64,000 bases of DNA from Lysobacterales bacterium 66-474 (GTDB lineage: Bacteria > Pseudomonadota > Gammaproteobacteria > Xanthomonadales > Rhodanobacteraceae): positions 186,001-250,000 of the forward strand of contig MKWP01000002.1 of NCBI GenBank assembly GCA_001899805.1, read 5' to 3'. Shown piece by piece: positions 1 to 8,702 of this stretch (positions are counted from its first letter, which is position 1; each line of letters starts with the position of its first letter). Made by a program: the position numbers and the translations under genes. The notes under the pieces are model-generated. The model searched no databases, had not been told where the DNA came from, and saw nothing but the letters and a program-made list of their open reading frames with translations.

Positions 1-1248
1 GGTCGGGATGCTGTAGTTGCCGCTGGTGATCTTGATGTCGTCGATGGTCATCAACGGCACCGGGTCCAGCACCATGCGGTCGGCCGGGATCGCGTCCTCG
101 CCTTCGTCGGCATAGAACGCCGCGACCATGCAGGGCCAGTGGTCCTGGCAGACGGTGCCATTGACGGTGTACGGGACGCGCGCGCCCCACAGCCCGGCCC
201 AGGTCGGGCGGCCGTTGACGAAGTGTTCTTCGGGGAAGATCACGCTGACGTCGTAACCGGGCCGCAGCGACCACGGCTTGCCATCCTTGTCGACGAACAC
301 GATGGGCCGGTCCGGGTGCACGGCGCCGATGATGGCGTCGTAATCCGGATGGTTCATCGAGCCGTCCAGGTGCGGGATCAGGATGGTCTGCTCCACCGAC
401 AGCGGGTTGATGCCGGAGTCCTTGACGAAGTGTTCGGCCATCGATTGCGCGCCGAGGAACTGGCCGGTCTTCTGGATGTGTCCGTAACCGGCGTTGACCA
501 CCAGCTTCGCGTGCGGGTCATCCTTCAGGATCTTCCACAGGTGCTTGGCCTGTTGCACTTCGCGTGCGTCGCCGGTGCGGTCGGGGTCAGCCTCGTAGGC
601 GACCACCTTGTAACCCAGCTTCAGCGCGGTGCGCACCATTTCCGCGTAGATCGGCTCGCGCGTGTAAAAACCGCTCTTGGCAATCGGATAACCGCGTTCT
701 TTCATCGCCGCCATGTCGGGCTGGTACAGGGTTTCCACCGCGAACACATTGAAGCCTTCCTCGCGCAATGGCTTCAGCAGCCGCACCGTCAGTGTGCGCG
801 TCAGCGCGATGTTGTGGGCTTCGTTGAGGAACACCACGCGGTACTGTTTCGCGAGCTGCGGGATATAGTCGAGCGCCCGCAGATGGTGCCAGCCGGGTTG
901 CGCGAGCGGCGAGGGGTTGTCGTCGGCAAGGGGTTTCTGCTGGATCGAAAACGCGAGTTCGGCGTCCCTGTAGTCGCCGAGGAAACTCTGGTACCAGGAA
1001 AGATACTGCCCGAAGATCGCGCGGAACGCGGGCTTGCCGTCCGCCGCGTAGGCACGCCGCATCACCTGGTATTGCGCCAGCAGTCCCTTCTGGTCGTGCG
1101 CGCGCTGCATGATCGCGTCCGACTTGTCCATGGCTTCGAGCTGCTGCTCGCGCCATATCGAGGGAACCTGCGCGGATGCCGCCGAAGCGACTGCGGCCAG
1201 CAGCAGTGCGGCGAGGCAGGGGTTGCGCGGGCGGATCATGGCGTTCAT
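1..1248 (-). CDS. ChaN/Tiki-superfamily-like exported protein, C-terminus cut by window edge
   Basis: The reading frame opens at ATG (minus strand) and runs without a stop to the window edge, giving 416 residues of an incomplete protein. Residues 1-27 look like a signal peptide: an Arg-containing start, a Leu/Ala-rich core and an ASAASAQ cleavage region. The body has VVFLNEAHN at about 138-146, followed by FAVETLY and later VVAYEAD. This layout resembles the ChaN/EreA/Tiki superfamily, in which a Glu-x-His near the N-terminus and downstream acidic residues form the active or haem-binding site. An alternative ATG lies three codons in. It lies downstream of the carbonic anhydrase gene on the same strand, 71 bases away. 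Exact substrate and activity cannot be read from the sequence. Confidence 0.7.
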   Translation of the reverse strand, partial: MNAMIRPRNPCLAALLLAAVASAASAQVPSIWREQQLEAMDKSDAIMQRAHDQKGLLAQYQVMRRAYAADGKPAFRAIFGQYLSWYQSFLGDYRDAELAFSIQQKPLADDNPSPLAQPGWHHLRALDYIPQLAKQYRVVFLNEAHNIALTRTLTVRLLKPLREEGFNVFAVETLYQPDMAAMKERGYPIAKSGFYTREPIYAEMVRTALKLGYKVVAYEADPDRTGDAREVQQAKHLWKILKDDPHAKLVVNAGYGHIQKTGQFLGAQSMAEHFVKDSGINPLSVEQTILIPHLDGSMNHPDYDAIIGAVHPDRPIVFVDKDGKPWSLRPGYDVSVIFPEEHFVNGRPTWAGLWGARVPYTVNGTVCQDHWPCMVAAFYADEGEDAIPADRMVLDPVPLMTIDDIKITSGNYSIPT

Positions 1249-1319
1249 GCGGTTCCGCGAGATGGTGGCGGGACGTTATCCGGATCCCGGCTTCGATGGT
1301 TTGTTGCAGGGCGAAGCGT

Positions 1320-1973
1320 TCATGCAGGCGAACGGGCCAGCCGCGCCAACGCCTGCGAGTAACCGGATTCGAGGGCATCGAAACGGGTGACATCCATGCC
1401 GAGGTCGTGGATGCAGCCGTCGTGCAGACCATAGCACCATCCGTGCACCGTCAGCGCCTGCCCGCGATCCCACGCGTCGCGCACGATGGTGGTGTGGCAG
1501 GCATTGGCGACCTGTTCGATCACGTTGAGTTCGCAAAGGCGGTCATGGCGACGTGCCGGTGGCTCGGCGTCGATCAATGCCCGATGGTGCTCCAGCGTGT
1601 CGCCGATGTAGCGCAGCCAGTTGTCGACCAGGCCGAGGCGATCGCCCTTCAACGCCGCGCCGACGCCGCCGCAACCGTAGTGCCCGGTGATCATGATGTG
1701 CTCGACCTCCAGCACGTCCACCGCGAACTGCATCACCGACAGGCAGTTCATGTCCGAATGCAGCACCAGGTTGGAAATGTTCCGGTGCACGAACACCTCG
1801 CCCGGGTCGATGCCGAGGATCTGGTTGGCCGGCACGCGCGAATCCGAGCAGCCGATCCACAGGTATTTCGGGGTCTGCTGCCTGGACAGGCGCTCGAAGA
1901 AACCGGGGTCCTGGGCGCGGACCGCTTCCGACCAGCGGCGGTTGTTTTCGAGCAGTTCCGGTGGTGATGGCAT
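1320..1973 (-). CDS. can: Beta-class carbonic anhydrase
   Basis: This cytoplasmic zinc enzyme interconverts CO2 and bicarbonate. The 217-residue product shows the full beta-class signature: the zinc ligands Cys42, His98 and Cys101 (GCSDSRV and GHYGCGG) with the Asp44-Arg46 dyad that gates the zinc. IDPGEVFVHRNISN and the LxVxHIMITGH block also match the Can/YadF type. Length agrees with the family (about 220). The start at MPSPPELLENN fits homologues. An intergenic repeat that probably carries a promoter lies just upstream, and the same repeat recurs near 51.6 kb in front of another gene. The ChaN-like gene follows on the same strand. Confidence 0.96.
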   Translation of the reverse strand: MPSPPELLENNRRWSEAVRAQDPGFFERLSRQQTPKYLWIGCSDSRVPANQILGIDPGEVFVHRNISNLVLHSDMNCLSVMQFAVDVLEVEHIMITGHYGCGGVGAALKGDRLGLVDNWLRYIGDTLEHHRALIDAEPPARRHDRLCELNVIEQVANACHTTIVRDAWDRGQALTVHGWCYGLHDGCIHDLGMDVTRFDALESGYSQALARLARSPA

Positions 1974-1992
1974 GCTTTTTGTGTCCAGGGAA

Positions 1993-2120
1993 GTTCTGAA
2001 ACCGTCGCGAGCGAAGGCAGATCGGCCGACGTCGGAGCGCAGGAACCGGAGTGTACACGTCAGTACATGAGGATTCCGAGCACCGCCGGCGGTCGAGCTG
2101 CCGAGCGCAGCAGGGTTCAG
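1993..2120 (-). repeat. Dispersed intergenic repeat, copy A (possible promoter module)
   Basis: Read on the minus strand, this fills almost all of the space between the aldehyde dehydrogenase stop and the carbonic anhydrase start. It matches the segment at 51489-51690 (plus strand) over most of its length: a 5' block CCTGCTGCGCT(C/T)GGCAGC, a block GCCGGCGGTGCTCG, then TGACGTGTACACTCCG and CTTCGCTCGCGACGGTTT. The second copy carries about 75 extra bases in the middle. TACACT inside the shared part could serve as a -10 box. Function is not shown by sequence alone. Confidence 0.7.
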
Positions 2121-2126
2121 GGCTTC

Positions 2127-3575
2127 CTAACGCGCGATGCAAACATTCTTGGGTTCAGTGAAGAAGCGCAGCGCATCCACGCCGCCTTCGCGGCCCATGC
2201 CGGAATGCTTGACGCCGCCGAACGGCGTGCGCAGGTCGCGCAGCATCCAGCAATTCACCCACACGATCCCGAACTCGATGCGCTCGGCCACGCGTTGCGC
2301 GCGCGCGAGGTCGCGCGTCCACAGCGACGCGGCGAGGCCGTAGTCGGTGCCGTTTGCGATCGCGACGGCTTCATCCTCGCAATCGAACGGGAGCAGCGTC
2401 ACCACCGGCCCGAAGATTTCCTCGCGGTTGGTCGCGCAATCCTGCGGCAGGCCTTCGATCACGGTGGGCGCGATGAACCAGCCGTTGGCGCAGCGTCCCG
2501 GTACGGAGATCGCTTCACCACCTGTCAGTATTTTCCCGCCTTCCTGTCGCGCGCGCTCGATGCAGCCCATCACTTTTTCGACATGCGGCTGCGACACCAG
2601 CGCGCCGAGGTCGCTCGCAGGGTCGTTCGGATCACCGACCCTGAGTGACTCCACCTTTCCCAGATAACGCCGCTTGAAATCGTCGTAGATGGAATGTTCG
2701 ACCAGCAAGCGCGAACCGCACAGGCAGATTTCGCCCTGGTTGGAAAAACCCGAGCGCACGATGGTGTCGAGGTTCACGTCCGAAAGATACGCATCCGCGA
2801 ACACGATGGCGGGGTTCTTGCCGCCCATTTCCAGCGACACCTTCTTGAACTGTTTCGCCGCGGCGGACGCGATGGCCGCGCCCGTGCGCGTCGAACCCGT
2901 GAACGAGACGGCCTTGATCTTTGGATGTTCGACGATCGCCTGTCCGACCTTGGGTCCGAGCCCGTGCACGATGTTCAGCACGCCGGGCGGCATGCCGCAT
3001 TCGATCGCGAGCTGCGACAGGCGAAACGCGGTGAACGGGGTGACCTCGCTCGGCTTCGCCACGACCGCATTGCCCGCCGCGAGCGCCGGCGCGATCTTCC
3101 AGGTGAACAGGTACAGCGGCAGGTTCCACGGCGAAATGCAGCCGACCACGCCCAGCGGTTGGCGCAGCGTGACGTTGACCGCGCGCGCATCCGCGTGCGA
3201 TTCGCCCGGCCATTGGGTGATCGCCTCGGCGAAGAAACGCAGGTTGGCGATCGCGCGCGGGATGTCCACGCTGCGTGCAAGCGTGACCGGCTTGCCGCTG
3301 TCGCGCGATTCCTCGCGGGCGAGTTCGTCCAGCCGTGCTTCGATGGCGCCCGCCAGCCGATGGAGATGGCGCGCGCGTTCGCCCGCAGGCAATGCCGCCC
3401 AGCCCGGCGCCGCGCGTTCGGCGGCGGCGACCGCGGCCTCCACGTCGCGGCTGTCGGAATCCGGGCAGCGCGCGTACACCTTGCCGGTCGCGGGCTCGAA
3501 TACGTCCAGGTACGCGCCACCCGCCGGTGCCGCGGGTTTGCCGTCGATCAGGTTGGACAGCGTGGCCGGTTCCAT
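2127..3575 (-). CDS. Aldehyde dehydrogenase, 2-hydroxymuconate/2-aminomuconate semialdehyde dehydrogenase-like
   Basis: NAD-dependent oxidation of an aldehyde to an acid. The 482-residue chain has the ALDH fold markers: the oxyanion Asn151 (SPWNLPLY), the cofactor loop FTGSTRTG (225-232), the general base Glu249 (LEMGGKNP) and the nucleophile Cys284 in GEICLCGSR. The GEIC context, instead of the usual GQxC, is typical of the ALDH8 / muconate-semialdehyde group that acts in catechol meta-cleavage or kynurenine breakdown. No other gene of those pathways lies next to it, so the substrate is inferred. The ATG start gives the expected N-terminus. Confidence 0.88.
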   Translation of the reverse strand: MEPATLSNLIDGKPAAPAGGAYLDVFEPATGKVYARCPDSDSRDVEAAVAAAERAAPGWAALPAGERARHLHRLAGAIEARLDELAREESRDSGKPVTLARSVDIPRAIANLRFFAEAITQWPGESHADARAVNVTLRQPLGVVGCISPWNLPLYLFTWKIAPALAAGNAVVAKPSEVTPFTAFRLSQLAIECGMPPGVLNIVHGLGPKVGQAIVEHPKIKAVSFTGSTRTGAAIASAAAKQFKKVSLEMGGKNPAIVFADAYLSDVNLDTIVRSGFSNQGEICLCGSRLLVEHSIYDDFKRRYLGKVESLRVGDPNDPASDLGALVSQPHVEKVMGCIERARQEGGKILTGGEAISVPGRCANGWFIAPTVIEGLPQDCATNREEIFGPVVTLLPFDCEDEAVAIANGTDYGLAASLWTRDLARAQRVAERIEFGIVWVNCWMLRDLRTPFGGVKHSGMGREGGVDALRFFTEPKNVCIAR

Positions 3576-3610
3576 TGCACAAGCTTAGCGCAAGGGTGTC
3601 CGCCGACCCG

Positions 3611-4870
3611 TCACGCCTGCTCCCATTCGCCGATCCGGCCCATGCGGATGCGGTTCGCGAACAGCGAGAACGCGAGCTTGGCGGCGAGCCCCTGCGAACG
3701 TTGCAGCCACGGCGGCAGGAATTTCGGCTGGGCAAGCGTGCCGTCGGCGAAGCAGGGGCCCAGCGCGAGTGCGTCGTCCAGCGCCAGCTTGCCCGCGAAC
3801 AGGTGCTGCATCAGGTCCAGCCGCCGCCGCTTGAACGCCCAGCGGAAAAACGTGTGCACGGTGAGCAGGCCGGCGAGGTACACGTTGTCCTTGGTGAACG
3901 CCGCGCCACCCGTGACCGGCACGCCGCGGAACACGCGCTGGGTGGAGAAGAAGCTGTCGGCCGCGTTCTGGTCGTGCGCGCGGAACCAGCGGTAGACCTC
4001 GATGAAGTCCGCCCCGCCCAGCGCCATCTCGATGGCCATGATGCGCAGGCTGATCCGTTGCAGGCGCGCGATGTCGATCGAGCCGGACATCAATTCCGCG
4101 AACACCGCCAGGCCTTCCTGGGTCGCGGTCGCGCGCGGCGCGGTGCGCGCGAGCGATTTCAGCACCGGCTGCGCGCGCCCGTTCAGCGCGGTGAGCGTGT
4201 GCACGAAGGCTTCGTGCGCGAGCAGTTGCGAACGGTCGTACTCGGAAAAACAGGTTGCCCCGCGCAGGCGGATGCGGGTCGCGCCGGCCGCCGCCTTGGC
4301 GGTGAGTTCGGGATCGATTTCGACCCGCACCACGCCGCCCCCGAAGAAGGCATCGACCTCGGCTTGCACTTCGTCGCGCAGCACTTCGGCGGGAATGCAG
4401 TATTCGGCTTCCGGCAACGCCTGTCCGTTGCCGAGTTCCGCGGCGATCTCGAGGAACCAGCGCGCGGCATCGAGGTTGGTCTGCGCGCCGCCCGGCAGCG
4501 CATCGCCGGGCTTGCCGTAGAGTTCGACCGACGGCGCGGTGACGTCGGCCGTGCCGACCGCTTCCAGCATGCGCGCGGCGGTTTGCCACGAGGCAGCGTT
4601 GCGCGTGAGCCAGGCGCCGAGCGGGTGTGCCGCGTCGGCTTCGGAGACGATGGCCGCGAGTTCGGCACGCTGCGCGGAAAGGTCCGGCGCACGGTAGTCG
4701 AAACGCGGCAGGGCTTCGCGGCCGCGCTGCAGGTCTTCCAGGAAACGCCGCTCGACCCGGGCCGGCCACGCCACCGTCGCCAGCACGCGGATGCCGCGCA
4801 CGGCTTCGACCAGCCGCTTGTCGAGGTCGGCGCAATGCTGCAGGACGGGAGGAAGCGCGGCGCGTTGCAT
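3611..4870 (-). CDS. QEGLA-motif (DUF1704) putative metallopeptidase
   Basis: The 419-residue protein contains TQEGLAVFAE, the name-giving motif of the 'flavohemoglobin expression-modulating QEGLA motif' family (DUF1704). It also has LLAHEAFVHTLTALNG, an HExxxH arrangement. In the eukaryotic members (MATCAP/KIAA0895) this HExxxH plus a later Glu forms a zinc carboxypeptidase site, so a peptidase role is a reasonable inference. The open frame extends upstream into rsgA, but the ATG chosen here lies 10 bases after the rsgA stop and begins the conserved part (MQRAALPPVL). It probably forms an operon with rsgA. The substrate is unknown. Confidence 0.82.
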   Translation of the reverse strand: MQRAALPPVLQHCADLDKRLVEAVRGIRVLATVAWPARVERRFLEDLQRGREALPRFDYRAPDLSAQRAELAAIVSEADAAHPLGAWLTRNAASWQTAARMLEAVGTADVTAPSVELYGKPGDALPGGAQTNLDAARWFLEIAAELGNGQALPEAEYCIPAEVLRDEVQAEVDAFFGGGVVRVEIDPELTAKAAAGATRIRLRGATCFSEYDRSQLLAHEAFVHTLTALNGRAQPVLKSLARTAPRATATQEGLAVFAELMSGSIDIARLQRISLRIMAIEMALGGADFIEVYRWFRAHDQNAADSFFSTQRVFRGVPVTGGAAFTKDNVYLAGLLTVHTFFRWAFKRRRLDLMQHLFAGKLALDDALALGPCFADGTLAQPKFLPPWLQRSQGLAAKLAFSLFANRIRMGRIGEWEQA

Positions 4871-4880
4871 GGCCGCGGCG

Positions 4881-5936
4881 CTACTCGCGTTCCTGCCAGT
4901 CGCGGCGGCGTTGCGAACGGATCGGTTCGTGGCTGCCGCGCAGGCGGTCCTCGAAGCGCGCGGCCTGTTCCTCGCGCTGGTCGTGCAGCTTCCGGTAGTT
5001 CCGCCAGCGATCGTGGTCGAGTTCGCCTTCCTCGAGCGCCGCCCGCACCGCGCATCCGGGTTCGTTGCCATGGGTGCAATCGGCGAAACGGCACTGTTCG
5101 GTGAGCGCGTCGATGTCGGCAAACAGTTCCAGGTCCTCGTCGCCGGTCAATTTCAGTTCGCGCATGCCGGGGGTGTCGATCAGGCAGGCGCCGCACGGCA
5201 ACGGCAGCAAGGCGCGATGGGTGGTGGTATGGCGGCCGTGGTCGTCGCTGGCGCGGGTCGCGGCGGTGGCCATCCTCTTTTCACCGAGCAGGGTATTGGT
5301 GAGGGTGGATTTGCCGGCGCCGGATGACCCCACCAGCACGGCGGTGGCACCCGCCGCCAGATGGGGTTCGAGCGCCGCCACGCTGGCCGCGTCCTTGCCG
5401 TTGATGGCCAATACGGGCGTGTCCGCGGGCAGGCGTCCGCGCAGCGCCGCCAGCGCCTCGTCGGCTTCCGCGTCATCCACCTTGTCGCGCTTGGTCAACA
5501 CCACCACCGCGCGCGCGCCGGAACCGTCGATCAACGCGAGATAGCGTTCGATGCGCGCCGCGTTGAAATCGCCGTCGAGGCCTGTGAGCACCAGCACGAC
5601 GTCGAGGTTGGTCGCGATGATCTGGCGCGCGTAGCGTTCGCCCGCAGCGGCGCGTGTGAGCGAACCACGCCGCGGCAGCACCTCCACGATGTGCGGCGGC
5701 GCACCGGCCTCGACGACCACGAAGTCGCCGACCGCGGGACGTTCGGCGGGGTCGAGGTTGCGTTTCAGGAACTTCGGCGCCGGTTGCGCGTTGAACGCGT
5801 GCTCGCCATCGTGGACTTCGTAGCCCGCGCGGTGCTGGGCAGAAACGCGTGCCAGCGATTGCGAGGCGGACAGCTGCGGAAGGTCACCGCGCCAGCCGAT
5901 GCGCTGCGGCGCCGATTGCGTGGAAACGGTGGGCAT
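4881..5936 (-). CDS. rsgA: Ribosome small-subunit-dependent GTPase A
   Basis: Circularly permuted GTPase that helps late 30S maturation. From the chosen ATG (MPTVSTQSAP) the 351-residue protein shows an N-terminal OB-like region, then G4 TKRD (148-151), G1 GSSGAGKS (203-210), G3 DTPG (254-257), and a C-terminal zinc knuckle Cys282, Cys287, His289, Cys295. The G4-G1-G3 order is diagnostic of RsgA/YjeQ. The open frame continues 36 codons upstream, but that stretch is not conserved-looking and would run close to the divergent aminotransferase. The QEGLA gene follows 10 bases downstream. Confidence 0.95.
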   Translation of the reverse strand: MPTVSTQSAPQRIGWRGDLPQLSASQSLARVSAQHRAGYEVHDGEHAFNAQPAPKFLKRNLDPAERPAVGDFVVVEAGAPPHIVEVLPRRGSLTRAAAGERYARQIIATNLDVVLVLTGLDGDFNAARIERYLALIDGSGARAVVVLTKRDKVDDAEADEALAALRGRLPADTPVLAINGKDAASVAALEPHLAAGATAVLVGSSGAGKSTLTNTLLGEKRMATAATRASDDHGRHTTTHRALLPLPCGACLIDTPGMRELKLTGDEDLELFADIDALTEQCRFADCTHGNEPGCAVRAALEEGELDHDRWRNYRKLHDQREEQAARFEDRLRGSHEPIRSQRRRDWQERE

Positions 5937-6027
5937 GGCGGGGATCGCCGGTGCGGGGAACTCGCGGTGGTGTTTTCGGACGCCGGAATTGCCGCTAGGA
6001 TGCCCGATCCCGAGGACGTTTGCAGCC

Positions 6028-7272
6028 ATGCGCCCATCCGCCATTCAGCCCAGCTTGCACCTTGCCGAAGTCCGTTACGAAATCCGCGGCGCGCTCGCGC
6101 GGCGGGCGCGTGCGCTGGAAGCCGCCGGCCACGACGTGCTGAAGCTCAACATCGGCAACCCGGGCAGGTTCGGATTCCGCGCGCCGGCGCATCTCACCGC
6201 CGCGATCACCGCGCACCTCGCCGACAGCGACGCCTATGGCCATGAGCAGGGCCTGGAATCCGCGCGCGCGGCGATCCTGGCGCAACAACACGCGCGCGGC
6301 GTCGACGCGGAGGGCATCGAACGCGTGTTCATCGGCAACGGCGTCAGCGAGCTGATCGACCTTGCGCTGCGCGCGGTGCTGAATCCCGGCGACGAGGTGT
6401 TGCTGCCGGCGCCCGATTACCCGCTGTGGAGCGCCGCGACGATCCTCAACGCCGGCACGCCGCGTTACTACGCCTGTCCGGCGTCGCGCGCGCACCTGCC
6501 CGATCCGGACGAAATCGAAGCGCTGTGCGGGCCGCGCACCCGCGCGATCGTGCTGATCAACCCCAACAACCCTACCGGCGCCTGTTATCCCCGCGCGTTG
6601 CTGGAACGCATCGTCGACCTCGCCAGGCGCCGCGGCCTGTTGCTGTTGTCCGACGAGATCTACGACAGCATCCGCTACGACGCCGCGCCGTTCACGCCGC
6701 TGGCGTCGCTGGCCGGTGATTGGCCCTGCATGACGTTCGCCGGATTGTCCAAGGTGCATCGCGCGTGCGGCTTCCGGATCGGATGGGCGACGCTGTCGGG
6801 CAGCGGCGAACGCGTCGAGGCTTACCGCGATGCGCTGCAGTTGCTGGCCGCACTGCGGTTGTGCGCCAACGTGCCCGCGCAATGGGCGATCGAGCCCGCA
6901 CTGGCCGGCCCCGACACGATTTCCGCACTGACCGCGCCCCATGGCCGTTTGCACGAGGCCCGTCGCGCGGTGCTGGAGGGCGTCGCGCGCAGCCGGTTCC
7001 TCGAATGCGTGGCGCCGGAAGGCGCGCTGTATGCGTTCCCAGCGGTACGCGCCGACGTGCTGCCGGCATTCGACGACAACGAATTCGCGCTGCGGCTGCT
7101 GGACGAGGAACACGCGCTGGTGGTGCCGGGATCGAGCTTCAACCTTGTCGACAGCCGCCACTTCCGCATCACCCTGCTGCCGGAACCCGCGCAGATCGCC
7201 GACGTGTTCGCGCGCATCGAGCGGGTGCTCGCGAGGATGGAGCAAGAGCAGCCGGAATCGAAGGTCGCCTGA
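6028..7272 (+). CDS. PLP-dependent class I aminotransferase, AlaA-like
   Basis: The 414-residue enzyme transfers an amino group between an amino acid and a keto acid, probably alanine/pyruvate-glutamate. Fold type I markers are present: NIGNPGRFGF near the N-terminus (substrate arm), NPNNPTG (178-184), LLSDEIYD with the cofactor Asp209, and the Schiff-base Lys242 in AGLSKVHRACGFRIGW. This layout resembles AlaA/AlaC. In AlaA the Lys is usually followed by TYR; here it is VHR. The ATG chosen (MRPSAIQPSL) avoids a long non-conserved extension. An SGNH hydrolase starts 3 bases after the stop, suggesting co-transcription. Confidence 0.88.
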   Translation: MRPSAIQPSLHLAEVRYEIRGALARRARALEAAGHDVLKLNIGNPGRFGFRAPAHLTAAITAHLADSDAYGHEQGLESARAAILAQQHARGVDAEGIERVFIGNGVSELIDLALRAVLNPGDEVLLPAPDYPLWSAATILNAGTPRYYACPASRAHLPDPDEIEALCGPRTRAIVLINPNNPTGACYPRALLERIVDLARRRGLLLLSDEIYDSIRYDAAPFTPLASLAGDWPCMTFAGLSKVHRACGFRIGWATLSGSGERVEAYRDALQLLAALRLCANVPAQWAIEPALAGPDTISALTAPHGRLHEARRAVLEGVARSRFLECVAPEGALYAFPAVRADVLPAFDDNEFALRLLDEEHALVVPGSSFNLVDSRHFRITLLPEPAQIADVFARIERVLARMEQEQPESKVA

Positions 7273-7275
7273 CGA

Positions 7276-7887
7276 ATGGCCTTCGGGTTCCTTGCACTGG
7301 GCGATTCCTACACCATCGGCGAAGGCGTGGCACCCGGCGAACGTTGGCCCGCGCAACTGACCGCGCGGTTGCGCGGCGAGGGCATCGACATCGCCGATCC
7401 GCAAATCGTCGCGAAGACCGGCTGGACCACCGACGAGCTTGCGGCGGCGATGGAAGGGTCGGCCTTCGCGCCGCCGTACGAGCTGGTTGCATTGCTGGTC
7501 GGCGTCAACAACCAGTATCGCGGGCGGCCGCTGGACGAGTACCGCGTTCAATTTCGCGCGTTGCTGCAGCGCGCGGTTGCACTGGCCGGCGGCAACGCCG
7601 CGCACGCGATCGTGGTGTCGATTCCGGACTGGGGCGTGACGCCGTTCGCGGCGCGCGAAGGCCGCGACGGCGCGAAGGTCGCGCGCGAAATCGACGCCTT
7701 CAACCAGGCCGCGTCTTCCGAAACCGATCGGACAGGCGCCCACTGGGTAGACGTCACCACGATTTCGCGTTTGCCCGGTTCGAGCGGTGAGCTGGTCGAC
7801 GACGGACTGCATCCTTCCGGCGCGCAGTACGCGCGTTGGATCGATGCGATGCTGCCCGCGGTGCGTGCAGTCTTGCGGGAAGCCTGA
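7276..7887 (+). CDS. SGNH/GDSL hydrolase
   Basis: A 203-residue esterase-like protein. Block I is GDSYTIGEG with the nucleophile Ser11, block III has GVNNQY (the oxyanion Asn), and block V is DDGLHPSGAQYARW with the catalytic Asp and His. No signal peptide is evident, so it is probably cytoplasmic. It follows the aminotransferase by 3 bases and precedes lspA by 29. Substrate (lipid, acetyl-sugar or other ester) is not visible. Confidence 0.88.
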   Translation: MAFGFLALGDSYTIGEGVAPGERWPAQLTARLRGEGIDIADPQIVAKTGWTTDELAAAMEGSAFAPPYELVALLVGVNNQYRGRPLDEYRVQFRALLQRAVALAGGNAAHAIVVSIPDWGVTPFAAREGRDGAKVAREIDAFNQAASSETDRTGAHWVDVTTISRLPGSSGELVDDGLHPSGAQYARWIDAMLPAVRAVLREA

Positions 7888-7916
7888 AATCGCGCGCGGC
7901 TATCATTGGCGCCTCA

Positions 7917-8450
7917 ATGATGCGCGATGAAAAGGAAACCGGCTTGAGCAAGTCGCCCAAACCCAACGCGCTGGCATGGCTGGCCGTGTCCGCGCTGGTG
8001 ATCGCGCTCGACCAGGTCACCAAGGGCATCGTGCGCCATGCGCTGCTGCCGTACATGCCGCACGAGGTGATTCCGCACGTGCTGAACTGGACGCTGGCGT
8101 TCAACCGCGGCGCGGCTTTCAGCTTTCTGCAGGATGCGTCCGGATGGCAGACGTGGTTGTTCGGCATCCTCGCGGTGGTCGTGTGCATCGGCCTGATCGT
8201 GTGGCTGGCACGCACGCGTCGCGGCGACTGGCGCACCGCGCTGCCGGTGGCGCTGATCATCGGCGGCGCGCTCGGCAACCTGATCGATCGGCTGGTGCAC
8301 GGCCAGGTCACCGACTTCATCCAGGTCTACTGGCAGGCGTGGTCGTTTCCCGCCTTCAACGTGGCCGATTCCGCGATCACGGTGGGCGCGGTGCTGCTGA
8401 TCGCGTTCGGGCTGTTTGGTGGACATCAAACCCGTACGCCGCAACAATAG
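7917..8450 (+). CDS. lspA: Lipoprotein signal peptidase (signal peptidase II)
   Basis: Inner-membrane aspartic protease that removes signal peptides from diacylglyceryl-modified prolipoproteins. The 177-residue product has four predicted membrane segments and the family motifs DQVTKG, FNRGAAFSF, GALGNLIDR and FNVADSAI. Catalytic aspartates are Asp133 (VTDFI) and Asp151 (VADS). Two adjacent ATG codons could start it; the first is given. The open frame extends further upstream into the hydrolase gene but without homology. Its usual neighbours ileS and ispH are absent here. Confidence 0.96.
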   Translation: MMRDEKETGLSKSPKPNALAWLAVSALVIALDQVTKGIVRHALLPYMPHEVIPHVLNWTLAFNRGAAFSFLQDASGWQTWLFGILAVVVCIGLIVWLARTRRGDWRTALPVALIIGGALGNLIDRLVHGQVTDFIQVYWQAWSFPAFNVADSAITVGAVLLIAFGLFGGHQTRTPQQ

Positions 8451-8702
8451 TCGGCTGTCGTGCCTGCGTGATGCAGGAGCGTGGGTGGCAGAAACCATCC
8501 GGCTGCAAATCGTTGCCGCTGGCCCATTTTCCCGCCGCTTCTTGGCCCATAGAACCACTATGAACCTTCGAATCGTCGAAAAACTGGCCTCACCGGCAAC
8601 GCTTTTCGCCTCGAACGCTTCTGCCACACACGCTCCTCGCCCGTGGCACGGGACGGCGGCCTTTGCCGCCGCCGGCATCTTTCCGAATCACGAGGCTCCT
8701 GC

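Noticed and set aside
139..1362. 407-codon open frame on the plus strand
   Set aside because: It lies antisense to the ChaN-like gene, which has a signal peptide and conserved motifs; the plus-strand product is Arg/His/Val-rich shadow sequence typical of GC-rich DNA.
5995..7812. 605-codon minus-strand open frame
   Set aside because: It is antisense to the aminotransferase and hydrolase genes, both of which have full motif sets; its product has no recognisable domain.
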